Source: Planctomycetota bacterium (GTDB taxonomy: Bacteria > Planctomycetota > UBA1135 > GCA-002686595). From it: a stretch of DNA of 64,000 bases. The notes under the pieces were generated by a model. That model was not told where the DNA came from and ran no database searches. It was given only the letters and a program-made list of their open reading frames with translations. Below, one piece after another: positions 10,902-22,846 of this stretch; the first letter of the stretch is position 1; each line of letters begins with the position of its first letter. The stretch lies in the NCBI GenBank assembly GCA_002686265.1, contig NZBA01000050.1, positions 372,001-436,000 on the forward strand. Reading direction: 5' to 3'. The position numbers were made by a program, and so were the translations under genes.

Positions 10902-11258
10902 TCAGACCAGCGCGCTCTTGGCCTCTTCGGCCAGGGCGTCGAAGGCGGCCGGGTCGTTTACCGCCAGCTCGGACAGCTGCTTGCGGTTGAGGTCCACGCC
11001 GGCCCGCTTCAGTCCGGCCATCAGGCGCGAGTAGTTGATCCCGCGCTGCCTTGCGGCGGCGTTGATGCGCAAGATCCACAGGCGTCGGAACTGGCGCTTG
11101 CGCTGCTTGCGGTCGCGGTAGGCGTAGGCCCAGGAGCGGACCAACGCCTCGCGCACGGTGCGCCAGAGCTTGGAGCGCCCGCCGCGGTAGCCGCGGGCGG
11201 CCTTGAAGTAGCGGAGCTTCTTGCGCCGGCGCGGAGCGCCGTAGGTGACGCGCACCAT
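10902..11258 (-). CDS. rplT: 50S ribosomal protein L20
   Basis: 118 residues, the exact family length. It has the basic N-terminal extension ([14 protein letters not shown]) and the globular [11 protein letters not shown] and NRKQLSELA segments. L20 binds 23S rRNA domain II early in assembly. In other bacteria it represses translation of rpmI-rplT by binding the mRNA; the same gene order here makes that possible but no operator was tested. It starts one base after rpmI ends. Confidence 0.97.
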   Translation of the reverse strand: MVRVTYGAPRRRKKLRYFKAARGYRGGRSKLWRTVREALVRSWAYAYRDRKQRKRQFRRLWILRINAAARQRGINYSRLMAGLKRAGVDLNRKQLSELAVNDPAAFDALAEEAKSALV

Positions 11259-11259
11259 C

Positions 11260-11454
11260 TCAGGACCCCATCATCCGGCGCATCATGTTGCCCCAGGTCG
11301 TGGGCAGGACGATGCGTTCGCGCAGCCGGCGCTTGCCGGCGGCGTTCTTGGAAGCGTGCATGTGACCGCGGGCGGGACGGCTGCACTTGACGCGCCCCTT
11401 CTTGGTCACCACGAAGCGCTTCTTGACGGCGCCCTTCGACTTCATCTTCGGCAT
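11260..11454 (-). CDS. rpmI: 50S ribosomal protein L35
   Basis: 64 residues beginning [14 protein letters not shown] at the ATG at 11454. The frame is open upstream but the conserved N terminus fixes the start. Very basic, as expected for L35. It is the second gene of the classical infC-rpmI-rplT cluster, with 225 bp separating it from infC. Confidence 0.97.
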   Translation of the reverse strand: MPKMKSKGAVKKRFVVTKKGRVKCSRPARGHMHASKNAAGKRRLRERIVLPTTWGNMMRRMMGS

Positions 11455-11679
11455 GAGTAGATCCTCTGCTCGGTGGGGTTTCCCCGCTCGCCGGCATGCC
11501 TGCACCGCTCGCGGGAGCCGGGACGAGCCCGGACTTGGAGGGCAACAGAGTACGGTTCCGCCGCCCCGAGGCAAGGCCCGCCCGGAGAAAGCGCGCTTGG
11601 AGGGAAGCCCGCGGGGCAGCGGGCGGCGCGGGGGAGGGCCCGGGGGAGAGCGCGAGGGGACGGCGTGTGGCCCGCCGGC

Positions 11680-12216
11680 TCAGACCTCCGCGGCCCGATC
11701 CATCTTCTGAGGCAGTGGCGCGAGCATCATCGTCATGCGGCGCCCCATCATCCGCGCCGGTGATTCCACCTTGGCGACATCCTCGAGGGCGGACACCACG
11801 TCCTTCATCACGTTGTAGCCGTGCTCGGGGTGCCGTAGTTGGCGACCTCGAAAGATACAGACGACCTGAACCTTGTGACCGGCCGCGAGGAACTTGCGTC
11901 CCTGGACAAGGCGGTAGCCGAGGTCGTGCTTGTCGATCGCGGGCCGGACGCGCAGCTCCTTGAGGTGGGACGCGGTCTTGCGCCCCTGTCCGGTCCGCTC
12001 GCGCTTGCGTTGCGCGTACTTGAACTTGCCGAAGTCCATGATGCGACAGACGGGCGGACGCGCGGTGGGCGAGACCTCGACCAGATCGAGGTTGGCGTCC
12101 TGTGCCATGCGCGCCGCCTCGGAGGTCTGGACGATTCCGACCTGCTCTCCAGCAGCGTCGATCAGCCTCACCTCGGGAACGCGAATCTGTCTGTTCCGGC
12201 GATAGTCCTGTGCCAG
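11680..12216 (-). CDS. infC: Translation initiation factor IF-3, CTG start
   Basis: IF-3 (178 residues from the CTG) binds the 30S subunit, blocks 50S joining and proofreads start codons. The N-domain begins RNRQIRVPEVRLID (residues 7-20) and the C-domain contains MDFGKFKYAQ and MMGRRMTMMLAP. No ATG or GTG occurs before the conserved IRVPEVRLID. The in-frame GTG at 12171 would delete it. CTG at 12216-12214 lies 7 bp downstream of a strong AAAGGAGA and gives the normal length. IF-3 genes often use rare start codons (AUU in E. coli) so that IF-3 represses itself, and that logic fits here. Confidence 0.95.
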   Translation of the reverse strand: MAQDYRRNRQIRVPEVRLIDAAGEQVGIVQTSEAARMAQDANLDLVEVSPTARPPVCRIMDFGKFKYAQRKRERTGQGRKTASHLKELRVRPAIDKHDLGYRLVQGRKFLAAGHKVQVVCIFRGRQLRHPEHGYNVMKDVVSALEDVAKVESPARMMGRRMTMMLAPLPQKMDRAAEV

Positions 12217-12229
12217 GGTCGTTCTCCTT
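12214..12229 (-). promoter_or_regulatory. Shine-Dalgarno and CTG initiation site of infC
   Basis: On the minus strand AAGGAGAA (12229-12222) is followed 7 bp after its GGAG core by CTG (12216-12214). A near-perfect ribosome binding site in front of a non-standard start codon is what an autoregulated IF-3 gene would need. Confidence 0.7.
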
Positions 12230-12386
12230 TGTCTTGTTTCGGTGGATCAAGCCCGCTCGCGGGCCGCATCCGGGGTCGAGACGGCGGTCTGCCGCCATCG
12301 TGAAGCGTCACCGCTCCAGGGGAGCAGCATAGTTCGCGGCCGCCGCGAGCGCCACCCGCGGAAGGCCGAGACGAGCCCGAGATCCG

Positions 12387-14201
12387 TCACGCCTCGGCGC
12401 CCGCGGCGTCGGAAGCGGCCCGAGCGGCTGCGTCCAACTCGATGTGGACGTCTCCGAGCTGCTCCGCGCTCACACGCGAGGGCGCCGCGCACATCAGGTC
12501 CGCGGCCGAGGTTGTCTTGGGGAAGGGCAGGGTGTCGCGCAGGTTCTCGAGGCCGAGCGAGAGGGCCACGATGCGGTCGAGGCCCACGGCGAAGCCGGCG
12601 TGGGGCGGCGCTCCGTGGGCCAGGGCCTCGAGCAGGAAGCCGAACTTGAGCTCCTGTTCGGCCGGCGTGATGCCCAGAAGCTCGAAAACGCGCTGCTGCA
12701 CGTCGGAGCGGTGGATCCGCACCGAGCCCGAGCCCAATTCCCAACCGTTCAGCACCAGGTCGTAGGAGCGGCTGGCCAGGGAACTCAGATCGGCGCCCTC
12801 GCCACCGAGGTTCCAATCCTCGGGGGCGGTGAAAGGGTGGTGCGAGGAGGTCCAGCCGCCGCTCTCCTCGTCGCGCTCGAAGAGCGGAAAGTGGGTCACC
12901 CACAGGAACTCCCAGGACGTCTCCCCCACCAGGCCGCGGCTTCGGCCGAGGTGGACGCGCAGCTCGCCGAGGGAGCGCTGCACGATTGCGGCGCGGTCGG
13001 CCACGAAGACGCACAGGTCGCCCTCGGTCGCCCCCATCTGCTCCATCAGGGGCGCTCCGTCTCCGTTCATGAAGCGCGCCAGGGGGCCGGCCCCGCCGTC
13101 GTCGGCGGGCTTCCACCAGGCCAGCCCGCGCGCGCCGTAGTCCTTGGCAAGGACCTCGAGCGCCTCGATCTGCTTGCGCGAGAGCTCGGCGCCGCCGGAG
13201 ACCACCAGGCCCATGACGCGCCCGCCGCCCGCGATCGTGTCGCGAAATACGCCGAACTCCGAGCTCGCGGCCCACTCGCCGACGCAGACGAGCTCCATGC
13301 CAAAGCGCCTGTCGGGCTTGTCCGAACCGAAGCGTTCCATCGCCTCCGCGTAGCGCATGCGCGCGAAGGGCACCGTCACTTCGACGTCCATCGACTCGCG
13401 GAAGGTGTGCGCGAGAACGCGCTCCCAGACGGCCCAAACGTCCTCCTCCTCGACGAAGGACATCTCCATGTCGAGTTGAGTGAATTCCGGCTGGCGATCG
13501 GCGCGCAGGTCTTCGTCGCGGAAGCAGCGTGCGACCTGGAAGTAGCGATCGTAGCCCGCGACCATCAGGATCTGCTTGAAGATCTGCGGGGACTGGGGCA
13601 GGGCGTAGAAATTCCCCGGGTGGACGCGGCTGGGCACGAGGTAGTCGCGTGCGCCCTCTGGAGTGGCGCGGGTCAGGATCGGTGTCTCGATCTCCAGGAA
13701 CCCCTCGTCCTCGAAGGCGCGCCGCATGGCGTTGATGAAGCGCGAGCGGTGAGCCAGGTTGCGCTGCAAGGGCCCCCGCCGCAAGTCCACGTAGCGGTAG
13801 CGCAGGCGCGTCTCGATGGCCGTGTCGAGGTCATCGAGGACCTCGAAGGGCGGCACCTCGGAGGTGGAGAGCACCTCGACCCGCTCGGCGATCAACTCCA
13901 CGTCGCCGGTCGGCAGGCCCTCGTTGCGGTTGGACTCGCCGCGCGCGGCCACCTCGCCGCGCACCGAGAGGACGTACTCCGGTCCGAGCTTGATCGAATC
14001 CGCGATCTCCTCGCGCAGAACGACCTGGGTCACCCCGTAGCGATCGCGCAGGTCCACGAAGTAGATCCCGCCGTGGTCCCGGCGGCTATCGACCCAACCG
14101 TTGAGGGTCACCTTGCAGCCGACCCTCTCGGACCGCAGCTCCCCACAGGTGTGAGTCCGACGCCAGTCCGCCGCACTCAGCTCGTCCTTGCTCTCCGACA
14201 C
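12387..14201 (-). CDS. aspS: Aspartate-tRNA ligase
   Basis: 604-residue class IIb synthetase of the bacterial type with the large insertion domain. The order is an OB-fold anticodon domain (about 15-110, with GWVDSRRDHGGIYFVDLRDRYG), the catalytic core with CFRDEDLRADRQPEFTQLD (motif 2), the bacterial GAD insertion (about 300-420), and motif 3 GLDRIVAL. The GTG at 14201 is chosen because it gives the expected N terminus; a longer frame exists upstream and the ribosome binding site is weak. It follows atpC by 83 bp and precedes infC by 170 bp on the same strand. Whether it also charges tRNA-Asn cannot be judged. Confidence 0.94.
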   Translation of the reverse strand: MSESKDELSAADWRRTHTCGELRSERVGCKVTLNGWVDSRRDHGGIYFVDLRDRYGVTQVVLREEIADSIKLGPEYVLSVRGEVAARGESNRNEGLPTGDVELIAERVEVLSTSEVPPFEVLDDLDTAIETRLRYRYVDLRRGPLQRNLAHRSRFINAMRRAFEDEGFLEIETPILTRATPEGARDYLVPSRVHPGNFYALPQSPQIFKQILMVAGYDRYFQVARCFRDEDLRADRQPEFTQLDMEMSFVEEEDVWAVWERVLAHTFRESMDVEVTVPFARMRYAEAMERFGSDKPDRRFGMELVCVGEWAASSEFGVFRDTIAGGGRVMGLVVSGGAELSRKQIEALEVLAKDYGARGLAWWKPADDGGAGPLARFMNGDGAPLMEQMGATEGDLCVFVADRAAIVQRSLGELRVHLGRSRGLVGETSWEFLWVTHFPLFERDEESGGWTSSHHPFTAPEDWNLGGEGADLSSLASRSYDLVLNGWELGSGSVRIHRSDVQQRVFELLGITPAEQELKFGFLLEALAHGAPPHAGFAVGLDRIVALSLGLENLRDTLPFPKTTSAADLMCAAPSRVSAEQLGDVHIELDAAARAASDAAGAEA

Positions 14202-14284
14202 GTCGCGCAGAGTACCGTCCGCACGGCCCGATTCCCTCACCTCGCCCGGGAGTTCACCCCCGCGTCCTGACTCTGGGCGAGGAT

Positions 14285-14701
14285 TCAACGGCGACGCCCG
14301 AGCTGCTGGCGCAACAAGGCCCGCCGCAAGGCGGCTTCGGCCCGCAGGAAGTCGATCGCCGACTCGCGCACGAGCGCCTCACCGCGTCGGGCGATGCGCC
14401 CGCGGGCGCGTTCCTCGGCTTTCTTGGCGCGCTCGACGTCGATCTCCTGGCTCTCCTCCCCAGCCGCCGTGAGCACCCGTACGGTGCCCCCGCGTACCTC
14501 GGCGAAGCCGCCGTCCACGAAGAGCATGCGCTCCTCGCCGCCCGCGCGGTAGCGGACGAAGCCGGCGTCGAGGGCGGAGGCCATCGCCGCGTGGTGCGGG
14601 AAGATGCCCATGTCCCCGTCCAGACCGGGAACGCGCACCGAGGCGACCGTCGTGTCCACGACGATCCGCTCGGGGGTGATGACGCGCAGGGTGAGTTCCA
14701 T
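14285..14701 (-). CDS. atpC: ATP synthase F1 subunit epsilon
   Basis: 138 residues. The N-terminal beta-sandwich (MELTLRVITPERIVVDTTV, GDMGIFPHHA) contacts the c-ring and gamma. The C-terminal Arg/Ala-rich helical hairpin (about 88-138) is the part that inhibits ATP hydrolysis in many bacteria. Last gene of the ATP synthase cluster, 18 bp after atpD. Confidence 0.95.
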   Translation of the reverse strand: MELTLRVITPERIVVDTTVASVRVPGLDGDMGIFPHHAAMASALDAGFVRYRAGGEERMLFVDGGFAEVRGGTVRVLTAAGEESQEIDVERAKKAEERARGRIARRGEALVRESAIDFLRAEAALRRALLRQQLGRRR

Positions 14702-14719
14702 CTTTCGTGCCCGAGTCGC

Positions 14720-17069
<2,350 letters not shown>

Positions 17070-17072
17070 CGT

Positions 17073-18641
<1,569 letters not shown>

Positions 18642-18705
18642 GGTTCGTGTCTCGTTCGTTTCCTGACAGGTATCTCTGACAGTCGTATGGGGTCGTTCTC
18701 GCGCC

Positions 18706-19254
18706 TCAGGCGTTCGGCACACCGGCGCTCTTCAGGCGCTTCTTCATGCCCGCGAGGCGGCCGCGGACCGAGTGGTCCACGAGGCGGTTGTCCACGAGCA
18801 CGCGCACTCCGCCGACTAGCTCCGCGTCGATCTCGTTGGTGAGCAGGACCTCCCTCGAGAGCCTCCTGCCGATGTTTCCGGCCAGGCTGGCGATGTCCGC
18901 CTGCGCGAGCGGCCGGGCGCTCTCGACGCGCCCCTCCACCGCTCCCTTGCCGGCCAGGTAGCGTTCGCGAAAGGCCGCCCCGAGCCCGCGCAGCACCTCC
19001 TCGCGGTGCTTGTCGAACACGAGGCCGACGAAGTTCTGCAGCAGGGGGTGAAGGGTCTCGCCCAGCCGCTCCAGGCGTGAGCGCTTCTCCGTAGCGGGAA
19101 CGCGTGCGTCGAACAGAAAGGCCGCCACCGAGTCCTCGGCGATCTCACCCGCGATCTGCTCCACGCCCGAGCGCACCGACTCCAAGACCCCGCGCTCGGA
19201 GGCCAGTTGGTAGAGCGCCTCGGCGTAGCGGGCGGTGACCGCGTCAACGATCAC
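18706..19254 (-). CDS. atpH: ATP synthase F1 subunit delta
   Basis: 182-residue peripheral-stalk subunit. The N-terminal helical bundle ([15 protein letters not shown]) and the C-terminal [22 protein letters not shown] match the OSCP/delta family. The GTG start at 19254 overlaps the atpF stop by four bases (GTGA), so the two are translationally coupled. Confidence 0.94.
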   Translation of the reverse strand: MIVDAVTARYAEALYQLASERGVLESVRSGVEQIAGEIAEDSVAAFLFDARVPATEKRSRLERLGETLHPLLQNFVGLVFDKHREEVLRGLGAAFRERYLAGKGAVEGRVESARPLAQADIASLAGNIGRRLSREVLLTNEIDAELVGGVRVLVDNRLVDHSVRGRLAGMKKRLKSAGVPNA

Positions 19255-19811
19255 GCTCCGCTCCCCCCCGCGCTCTCGCCGCCGCCGAAGGCGGCGCCCA
19301 TCATCTCGCCGACCATGCGGCGGTCGTCCTCGGAGTCCACCCGGCGCTGGAGAACCTGCCCGGCCGCCGCCAGCGAGAGGTCCACGACCTCGTCGCGGAT
19401 GGCCGCGAGGGCCTGCTCCTTGGCCGTCTCGATCTCCCCGTGGGCCCGCTCGCGCATGGTCTCCGCCTCTGCACGGGCGCTGTCGAGGATCTCGCGTTCA
19501 CGCGCCTCGCCGCGCTCACGCGCCTCGGCCATGAGCTTCGCGGCGCCGGCCTGGGCCTCGCCGAGCTTGATTTCGACCTCCGCCCGCGCCTTCTCCGCGT
19601 CCTCACTGGCTTGCCGAGCACTCTGGATGGCCTCGGTGACGCGCCCGTCCCGATCCTCGAGGGCACGCGTGACCGGCCCCAGAATGACCTTCCACGCGAA
19701 CGGCAGGGTCAACAGGAAGATGACCCAGGTCCACAGGGCGTTGCCGAGCCCCGTGAGTTCGAGGGGGTTGAAGCCCCCGCTCGCGGGGAGGATCAGGTTG
19801 ATGGCCGTCAT
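19251..19811 (-). CDS. atpF: ATP synthase F0 subunit b
   Basis: 186 residues: one N-terminal membrane helix (about 19-40, LWTWVIFLLTLPFAWKVIL), then a long charged coiled coil (about 45-150) that dimerises as the peripheral stalk. ATG at 19811 is preferred; a GTG five codons upstream is possible, and neither has a good ribosome binding site, which fits low b-subunit expression relative to c. Only one b-type gene is present, so b is probably a homodimer. Confidence 0.93.
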   Translation of the reverse strand: MTAINLILPASGGFNPLELTGLGNALWTWVIFLLTLPFAWKVILGPVTRALEDRDGRVTEAIQSARQASEDAEKARAEVEIKLGEAQAGAAKLMAEARERGEAREREILDSARAEAETMRERAHGEIETAKEQALAAIRDEVVDLSLAAAGQVLQRRVDSEDDRRMVGEMMGAAFGGGESAGGSGA

Positions 19812-19880
19812 GCTTGGTGGTTCCACGGGGAGTCGGGTGTGGTCGAGGGGCGAAGGTGCACTTCACGGGAGAGAACCTCC

Positions 19881-19912
19881 CCAGCGCCCGCCGGGCCGCC
19901 GGCGGGCGCTGG
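19881..19912 (-). promoter_or_regulatory. Perfect 12-bp inverted repeat between atpE and atpF
   Basis: CCAGCGCCCGCC (19881-19892), an eight-base loop, then GGCGGGCGCTGG (19901-19912). The hairpin starts about 23 bp after the atpE stop and is not followed by a T-tract on the minus strand. It is more likely an mRNA-stabilising or attenuating structure than a full terminator, and could raise c-subunit message relative to the downstream genes. Confidence 0.6.
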
Positions 19913-19934
19913 GACTGCGGTCCTCGCCGGTAGC

Positions 19935-20192
19935 TCAGCCGCCGACGCCGAGGGCGATCAGGAGCGTCACGACGACGCCGAAGAGACACACGCCCTCGAT
20001 CAGGGCCGAGAGGACGATCGAGGTGCCCTTGATGGCTTCAGCCGCTTCCGGCTGACGCGCGGTGCCCTCGGCGGCCGCCCCACCGATACGGCCGATGCCG
20101 ATGCCGGCGCCGATGGCGGCGAGTCCCGCACCGATACCGGCGCCCATCTTCGCGATGTCCATGACCTGTTCGCCGTCCTGAAGGATGTTCAT
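19935..20192 (-). CDS. atpE: ATP synthase F0 subunit c
   Basis: 85-residue hairpin proteolipid. Helix 1 is a GxGxGxG helix (residues 17-38), the polar loop carries the RQP motif at 46-48, and helix 2 carries the ion-binding carboxylate Glu66. The Gln and Ser/Thr ligands typical of Na+-binding rings are not seen, so a proton ring is likely. The start is ATG at 20192; an internal ATG at 20162 would give 75 residues. It is set apart from its neighbours by gaps of 142 and 123 bp, each holding a GC-rich hairpin. Confidence 0.95.
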   Translation of the reverse strand: MNILQDGEQVMDIAKMGAGIGAGLAAIGAGIGIGRIGGAAAEGTARQPEAAEAIKGTSIVLSALIEGVCLFGVVVTLLIALGVGG

Positions 20193-20215
20193 CGTTCTGT
20201 CTGTCTTTCTCACTC

Positions 20216-20232
20216 GGGCGGCCGGGCCGCCC
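20216..20232 (-). promoter_or_regulatory. Short GC hairpin upstream of atpE
   Basis: GGGCGGC (20216-20222), loop CGG, GCCGCCC (20226-20232): a perfect 7-bp stem 24 bp upstream of the atpE ATG. It may act as an mRNA processing or 5'-protecting structure; by itself it is weak evidence in DNA this GC-rich. Confidence 0.35.
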
Positions 20233-20334
20233 TGCTGGGGTTCTTGGGTTCTTGAGAGGTTCTCGAAAAGGAACTGGCAGTCGGAACCGCGCCGGCCCGC
20301 GAGGATCCGGGCGCAGTTGGAGGGTGTCTGTCGC

Positions 20335-21372
20335 TCAGTGCTCGGGGTGCATCGCCCCCTGAACGAACATGATCGAGAGCATGGTGAAGATGTAGGCCTG
20401 CAACATCGCCACGAAGAACTCGATGATCATGATGAAGACGGCGAAGCCGAGGCTGATCGGAGCCGAGCCCCAGCCGACGACGGCGCCGTAGGCCCCGAAG
20501 GTGAAGATCATCCCCATCAGGGACAAGACGACGAGGTGTCCGCCCATCATGTTGGCGAAGAGCCTGATCATGAGCGCAAAAGGCTTGATGAACAGGCCGA
20601 CGAACTCGACCAAGAACATCAGCGGCCACATCGCCGCGGGGACGTCGGGCACCATCCCGGTCCAAAACTTCACAGGGCCCTGCTTGGCCATGCCGCAGCC
20701 GAGCATGCAGCCCAGGGTCAAGAGGGCCAGGGCGCCCGTGACGAACAGGCTCGCCGTGGGCGTCGCCGCCCCGGGCAGGAGCCCCATCATGTTCATGAAG
20801 AACAGAAAGAAGAAGACGCACAGGAACAAGGGCAGGAAGCGCCGCCCGTCCTCGGGGCCCATGACCGGCAGGACCATCTCGTCGCGGATCCACAAGGCGA
20901 ACCCGGCGAAGAGGCGGCTGGTAAGGTCGCCGTGCCCGGTGCGCAGATAGCGCGGAACGCCCGAGAAGACGACGAAGATCAGCAGGCAGGCTGCGATCTG
21001 GAACAGTTGCAGGTTGGTCAGGAGCAGCAGGGGGGCCTCTGAGGCCCGGCCGTCGCTCATGTTGAACAGGCCGAGGAAGCCGGGCAGGGGTAGGGCCAGG
21101 AGGTACTCCCCGGCGTGGGCGCCGTGGTCGGCGTCCCCTCCCGCCTCGGCATCGTGAGCGCCGGCCCCGTGATCGTTGTGCCCTTGCTCGCCGGATGCAT
21201 GCCCGTCGTGCCCGTGCTCTCCGTGCGCGGTCACCTCGAGGGGCACGGGCACGAGGTGCATGTAGAGCGTCTCGAACGCGTTCGCTCCCTCGTGGTGCGG
21301 CGTGTAGCGCTGCGCGAGGAAGATCGGCGCCACGACACAGGCGAGGATCAGCAGGGGACGCAACAAGCTCAC
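20335..21372 (-). CDS. atpB: ATP synthase F0 subunit a with His-rich insert
   Basis: 345-residue membrane subunit forming the ion half-channels with the c-ring. The essential arginine is Arg270 in KPFALMIRLFANMMGGH, and the C-terminal helix contains the usual EFFVAMLQAYIF. GTG at 21372 is chosen because GGAGG lies five bases upstream. It overlaps the atpI stop by four bases. Residues 50-86, before the first core helix, carry nine histidines in an Asp/Glu/Gly-rich stretch. A His-rich loop of this kind is not part of the core family and may bind metal or sit at the outer surface. It makes the protein longer than the roughly 230-270 residues of typical bacterial a subunits. Confidence 0.95.
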   Translation of the reverse strand: MSLLRPLLILACVVAPIFLAQRYTPHHEGANAFETLYMHLVPVPLEVTAHGEHGHDGHASGEQGHNDHGAGAHDAEAGGDADHGAHAGEYLLALPLPGFLGLFNMSDGRASEAPLLLLTNLQLFQIAACLLIFVVFSGVPRYLRTGHGDLTSRLFAGFALWIRDEMVLPVMGPEDGRRFLPLFLCVFFFLFFMNMMGLLPGAATPTASLFVTGALALLTLGCMLGCGMAKQGPVKFWTGMVPDVPAAMWPLMFLVEFVGLFIKPFALMIRLFANMMGGHLVVLSLMGMIFTFGAYGAVVGWGSAPISLGFAVFIMIIEFFVAMLQAYIFTMLSIMFVQGAMHPEH

Positions 21373-21764
21373 GACGCCCTCCGCTCGCGGCCGAGGGCCG
21401 ACTCGCGCAGGGCGCGGGTCGTGTCGAGGGCACCCACGACCATGACGACGAAGACCACCACCGCGAAAGCCACGAGGAAGCTGCGCCAGTCGACGCGCGC
21501 CGCCGCCTGATCGACAAAGCGGAAGACGAGCGCTCCGCACAACACGGCCACCAGCTTGAACAGGAAGGCCATGACGTGCGCGCCGAATACTCTCTCCGGT
21601 CGGGTGCGGGCCACGTGCTGCTGCCACGCAACGCCCAGGCCGGCCACGGAGGCCCCGCACAGGAAGCCGGCCAGCACCCCCAGGCCCAGGGTGCCGCCCA
21701 GTCCCCACGCGACCAGGCCGGACACGGCCAGGGCGGCGAGGATCACCATGTGTGTGCGAGTCAT
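21369..21764 (-). CDS. atpI: ATP synthase-associated membrane protein (AtpI-like)
   Basis: 131 residues with four predicted membrane helices (about 6-22, 28-44, 62-82 and 95-115). Position and topology match AtpI/UncI, which assists c-ring assembly. The ATG at 21764 overlaps the atpZ stop by four bases (ATGA). The sequence itself is poorly conserved, so the call rests on context and topology. Confidence 0.75.
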   Translation of the reverse strand: MTRTHMVILAALAVSGLVAWGLGGTLGLGVLAGFLCGASVAGLGVAWQQHVARTRPERVFGAHVMAFLFKLVAVLCGALVFRFVDQAAARVDWRSFLVAFAVVVFVVMVVGALDTTRALRESALGRERRAS

Positions 21765-21988
21765 GGATTGGGGGGAGTGTGCTCGTGCGGCGGGCGCGGT
21801 CGTCCGCCGGGGACCTTGTTCAGCAGTGAGAGGAATCCTCCGACGGCGCCTAGACCGATGCCCGCGATCATTCCCCAGGGCAGGCTGTCCAGGGCGTTGT
21901 CGAGGGCGTAACCGAGCGCTCCCATCACCACGATCGTTCCGGCGTAGGTCAGGCCGAGGCCCGCGTAGCGCCCGTAGTCGTGGTTCAT
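21761..21988 (-). CDS. atpZ: AtpZ/AtpI-type small ATP synthase accessory protein
   Basis: 75 residues with two helices (about 8-28 and 38-58). The layout GLGLTYAGTIVVMGALGYALD...GMIAGIGLGAVGGF matches the AtpZ family that precedes atpI in many ATP synthase operons and is linked to Mg2+/Ca2+ transport or rotor assembly. First gene of the cluster, about 95 bp downstream of the candidate promoter. The ATG at 21988 lacks an obvious Shine-Dalgarno. Confidence 0.8.
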   Translation of the reverse strand: MNHDYGRYAGLGLTYAGTIVVMGALGYALDNALDSLPWGMIAGIGLGAVGGFLSLLNKVPGGRPRPPHEHTPPNP

Positions 21989-22091
21989 GGCACGCGTGAG
22001 AGTCGTGCTCGTCCGGAGGGTGGACTTTCCAAGGAGTGCGACGAGCGCCGCGCCACACCGGCGCCGATCCCGACGGACTTCATGGGCGAAC

Positions 22092-22119
22092 AATCTAGGG
22101 TCCTCTTCCGGCCCGTCAA
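22092..22119 (-). promoter_or_regulatory. Candidate sigma-70 promoter of the ATP synthase operon
   Basis: On the minus strand TTGACG (22119-22114), a 16-bp spacer, then TAGATT (22097-22092). The -35 matches five of six consensus bases and the -10 four of six. It lies in the 387-bp gap between atpZ and the divergent ndk and would give a leader of roughly 95 nt before atpZ. Confidence 0.5.
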
Positions 22120-22291
22120 CCGGTGGGGCACGATTTCGGCGATCTATTCCGTTTCTTCTCCCCGAAGCGCGTCCCGCCGCCCTCCGCGCCCGCCGCCCCC
22201 GCGCCCGCCCCCGGTGAGCCAGGGGCGGACGGAAAGCCGACGGAGTCCGCCGCTTGCGAAGTCTGGTGGCGCGTTCACGGACGGCGCAAGC

Positions 22292-22297
22292 TAGAAT
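22292..22297 (+). promoter_or_regulatory. Candidate -10 element for ndk
   Basis: TAGAAT, one mismatch from TATAAT, 78 bp upstream of the ndk start in the ndk/atpZ divergent region. No clear -35 at the proper distance. Nothing else is seen in the 22120-22375 stretch. Confidence 0.3.
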
Positions 22298-22375
22298 CCC
22301 GCCCTCCGGGCCCCGCAGCGGAGCCCTCCCCCGCCCCTCTCCCCCCGTATTCCGGCCCGCGAGGGCCGCTAGACC

Positions 22376-22846
22376 GTGGAACGCACTCTCGTCCTCCTCA
22401 AGCCCGATGCCGTCCAGCGCGGGCTCGTCGGCCGAATCATCGCCCGCTTCGAGGCAAAGGGCCTCCACCTCTCGGGCCTCGAGTTGCGCAGCTTTCCCAC
22501 CGAGCTGATCGAGCGCCACTACGAAGTCCACCGTGAACGCCCCTTCTACGGCAACCTGGTGGCCTTCATGACCGCCGGGCCGGCGGTCGCGATGGTCCTC
22601 GAAGGCGTGGACGCGATCGCCGTCGTCCGCCGCCTGGTGGGCGCGACCAACGCCCGCGAGGCCGCTCCCGGGACCATTCGCGGCGACTTCGGCATGTCGT
22701 TCTCCAACAACTTGGTCCACGCCTCCGACAGCCCCGAGAGCGCCGCAAGCGAGCTGGCCCTCTTCTTCCCCGACCCAGAGCAGCGCGCCGAGTGGAGCCC
22801 GGTCAGCGAACCTTGGGTCTACAACGTCGCGGAAGAGCTGTCCTGA
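22376..22846 (+). CDS. ndk: Nucleoside diphosphate kinase
   Basis: 156 residues. It transfers the gamma-phosphate of ATP to NDPs through a phosphohistidine. The catalytic His is His115 in NLVHASDSPESA, and the N-terminal ERTLVLLKPDAVQRGL nucleotide-site motif is intact. It starts at GTG 22376. The C terminus (WVYNVAEEL) is a little longer than the 140-residue minimum. Its stop overlaps the probable CTG start of the NFACT gene. Confidence 0.96.
   Translation: MERTLVLLKPDAVQRGLVGRIIARFEAKGLHLSGLELRSFPTELIERHYEVHRERPFYGNLVAFMTAGPAVAMVLEGVDAIAVVRRLVGATNAREAAPGTIRGDFGMSFSNNLVHASDSPESAASELALFFPDPEQRAEWSPVSEPWVYNVAEELS

Noticed and set aside
19881-19912. atpE-atpF hairpin as a full intrinsic terminator
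   Set aside because: No T-tract follows on the minus strand, and six more essential ATP synthase genes lie downstream.
21985-22083. 32-codon leader frame ending ATGA at the atpZ start
   Set aside because: Its ATG falls at the expected transcription start of the candidate promoter and lacks a Shine-Dalgarno, so translation is unlikely.
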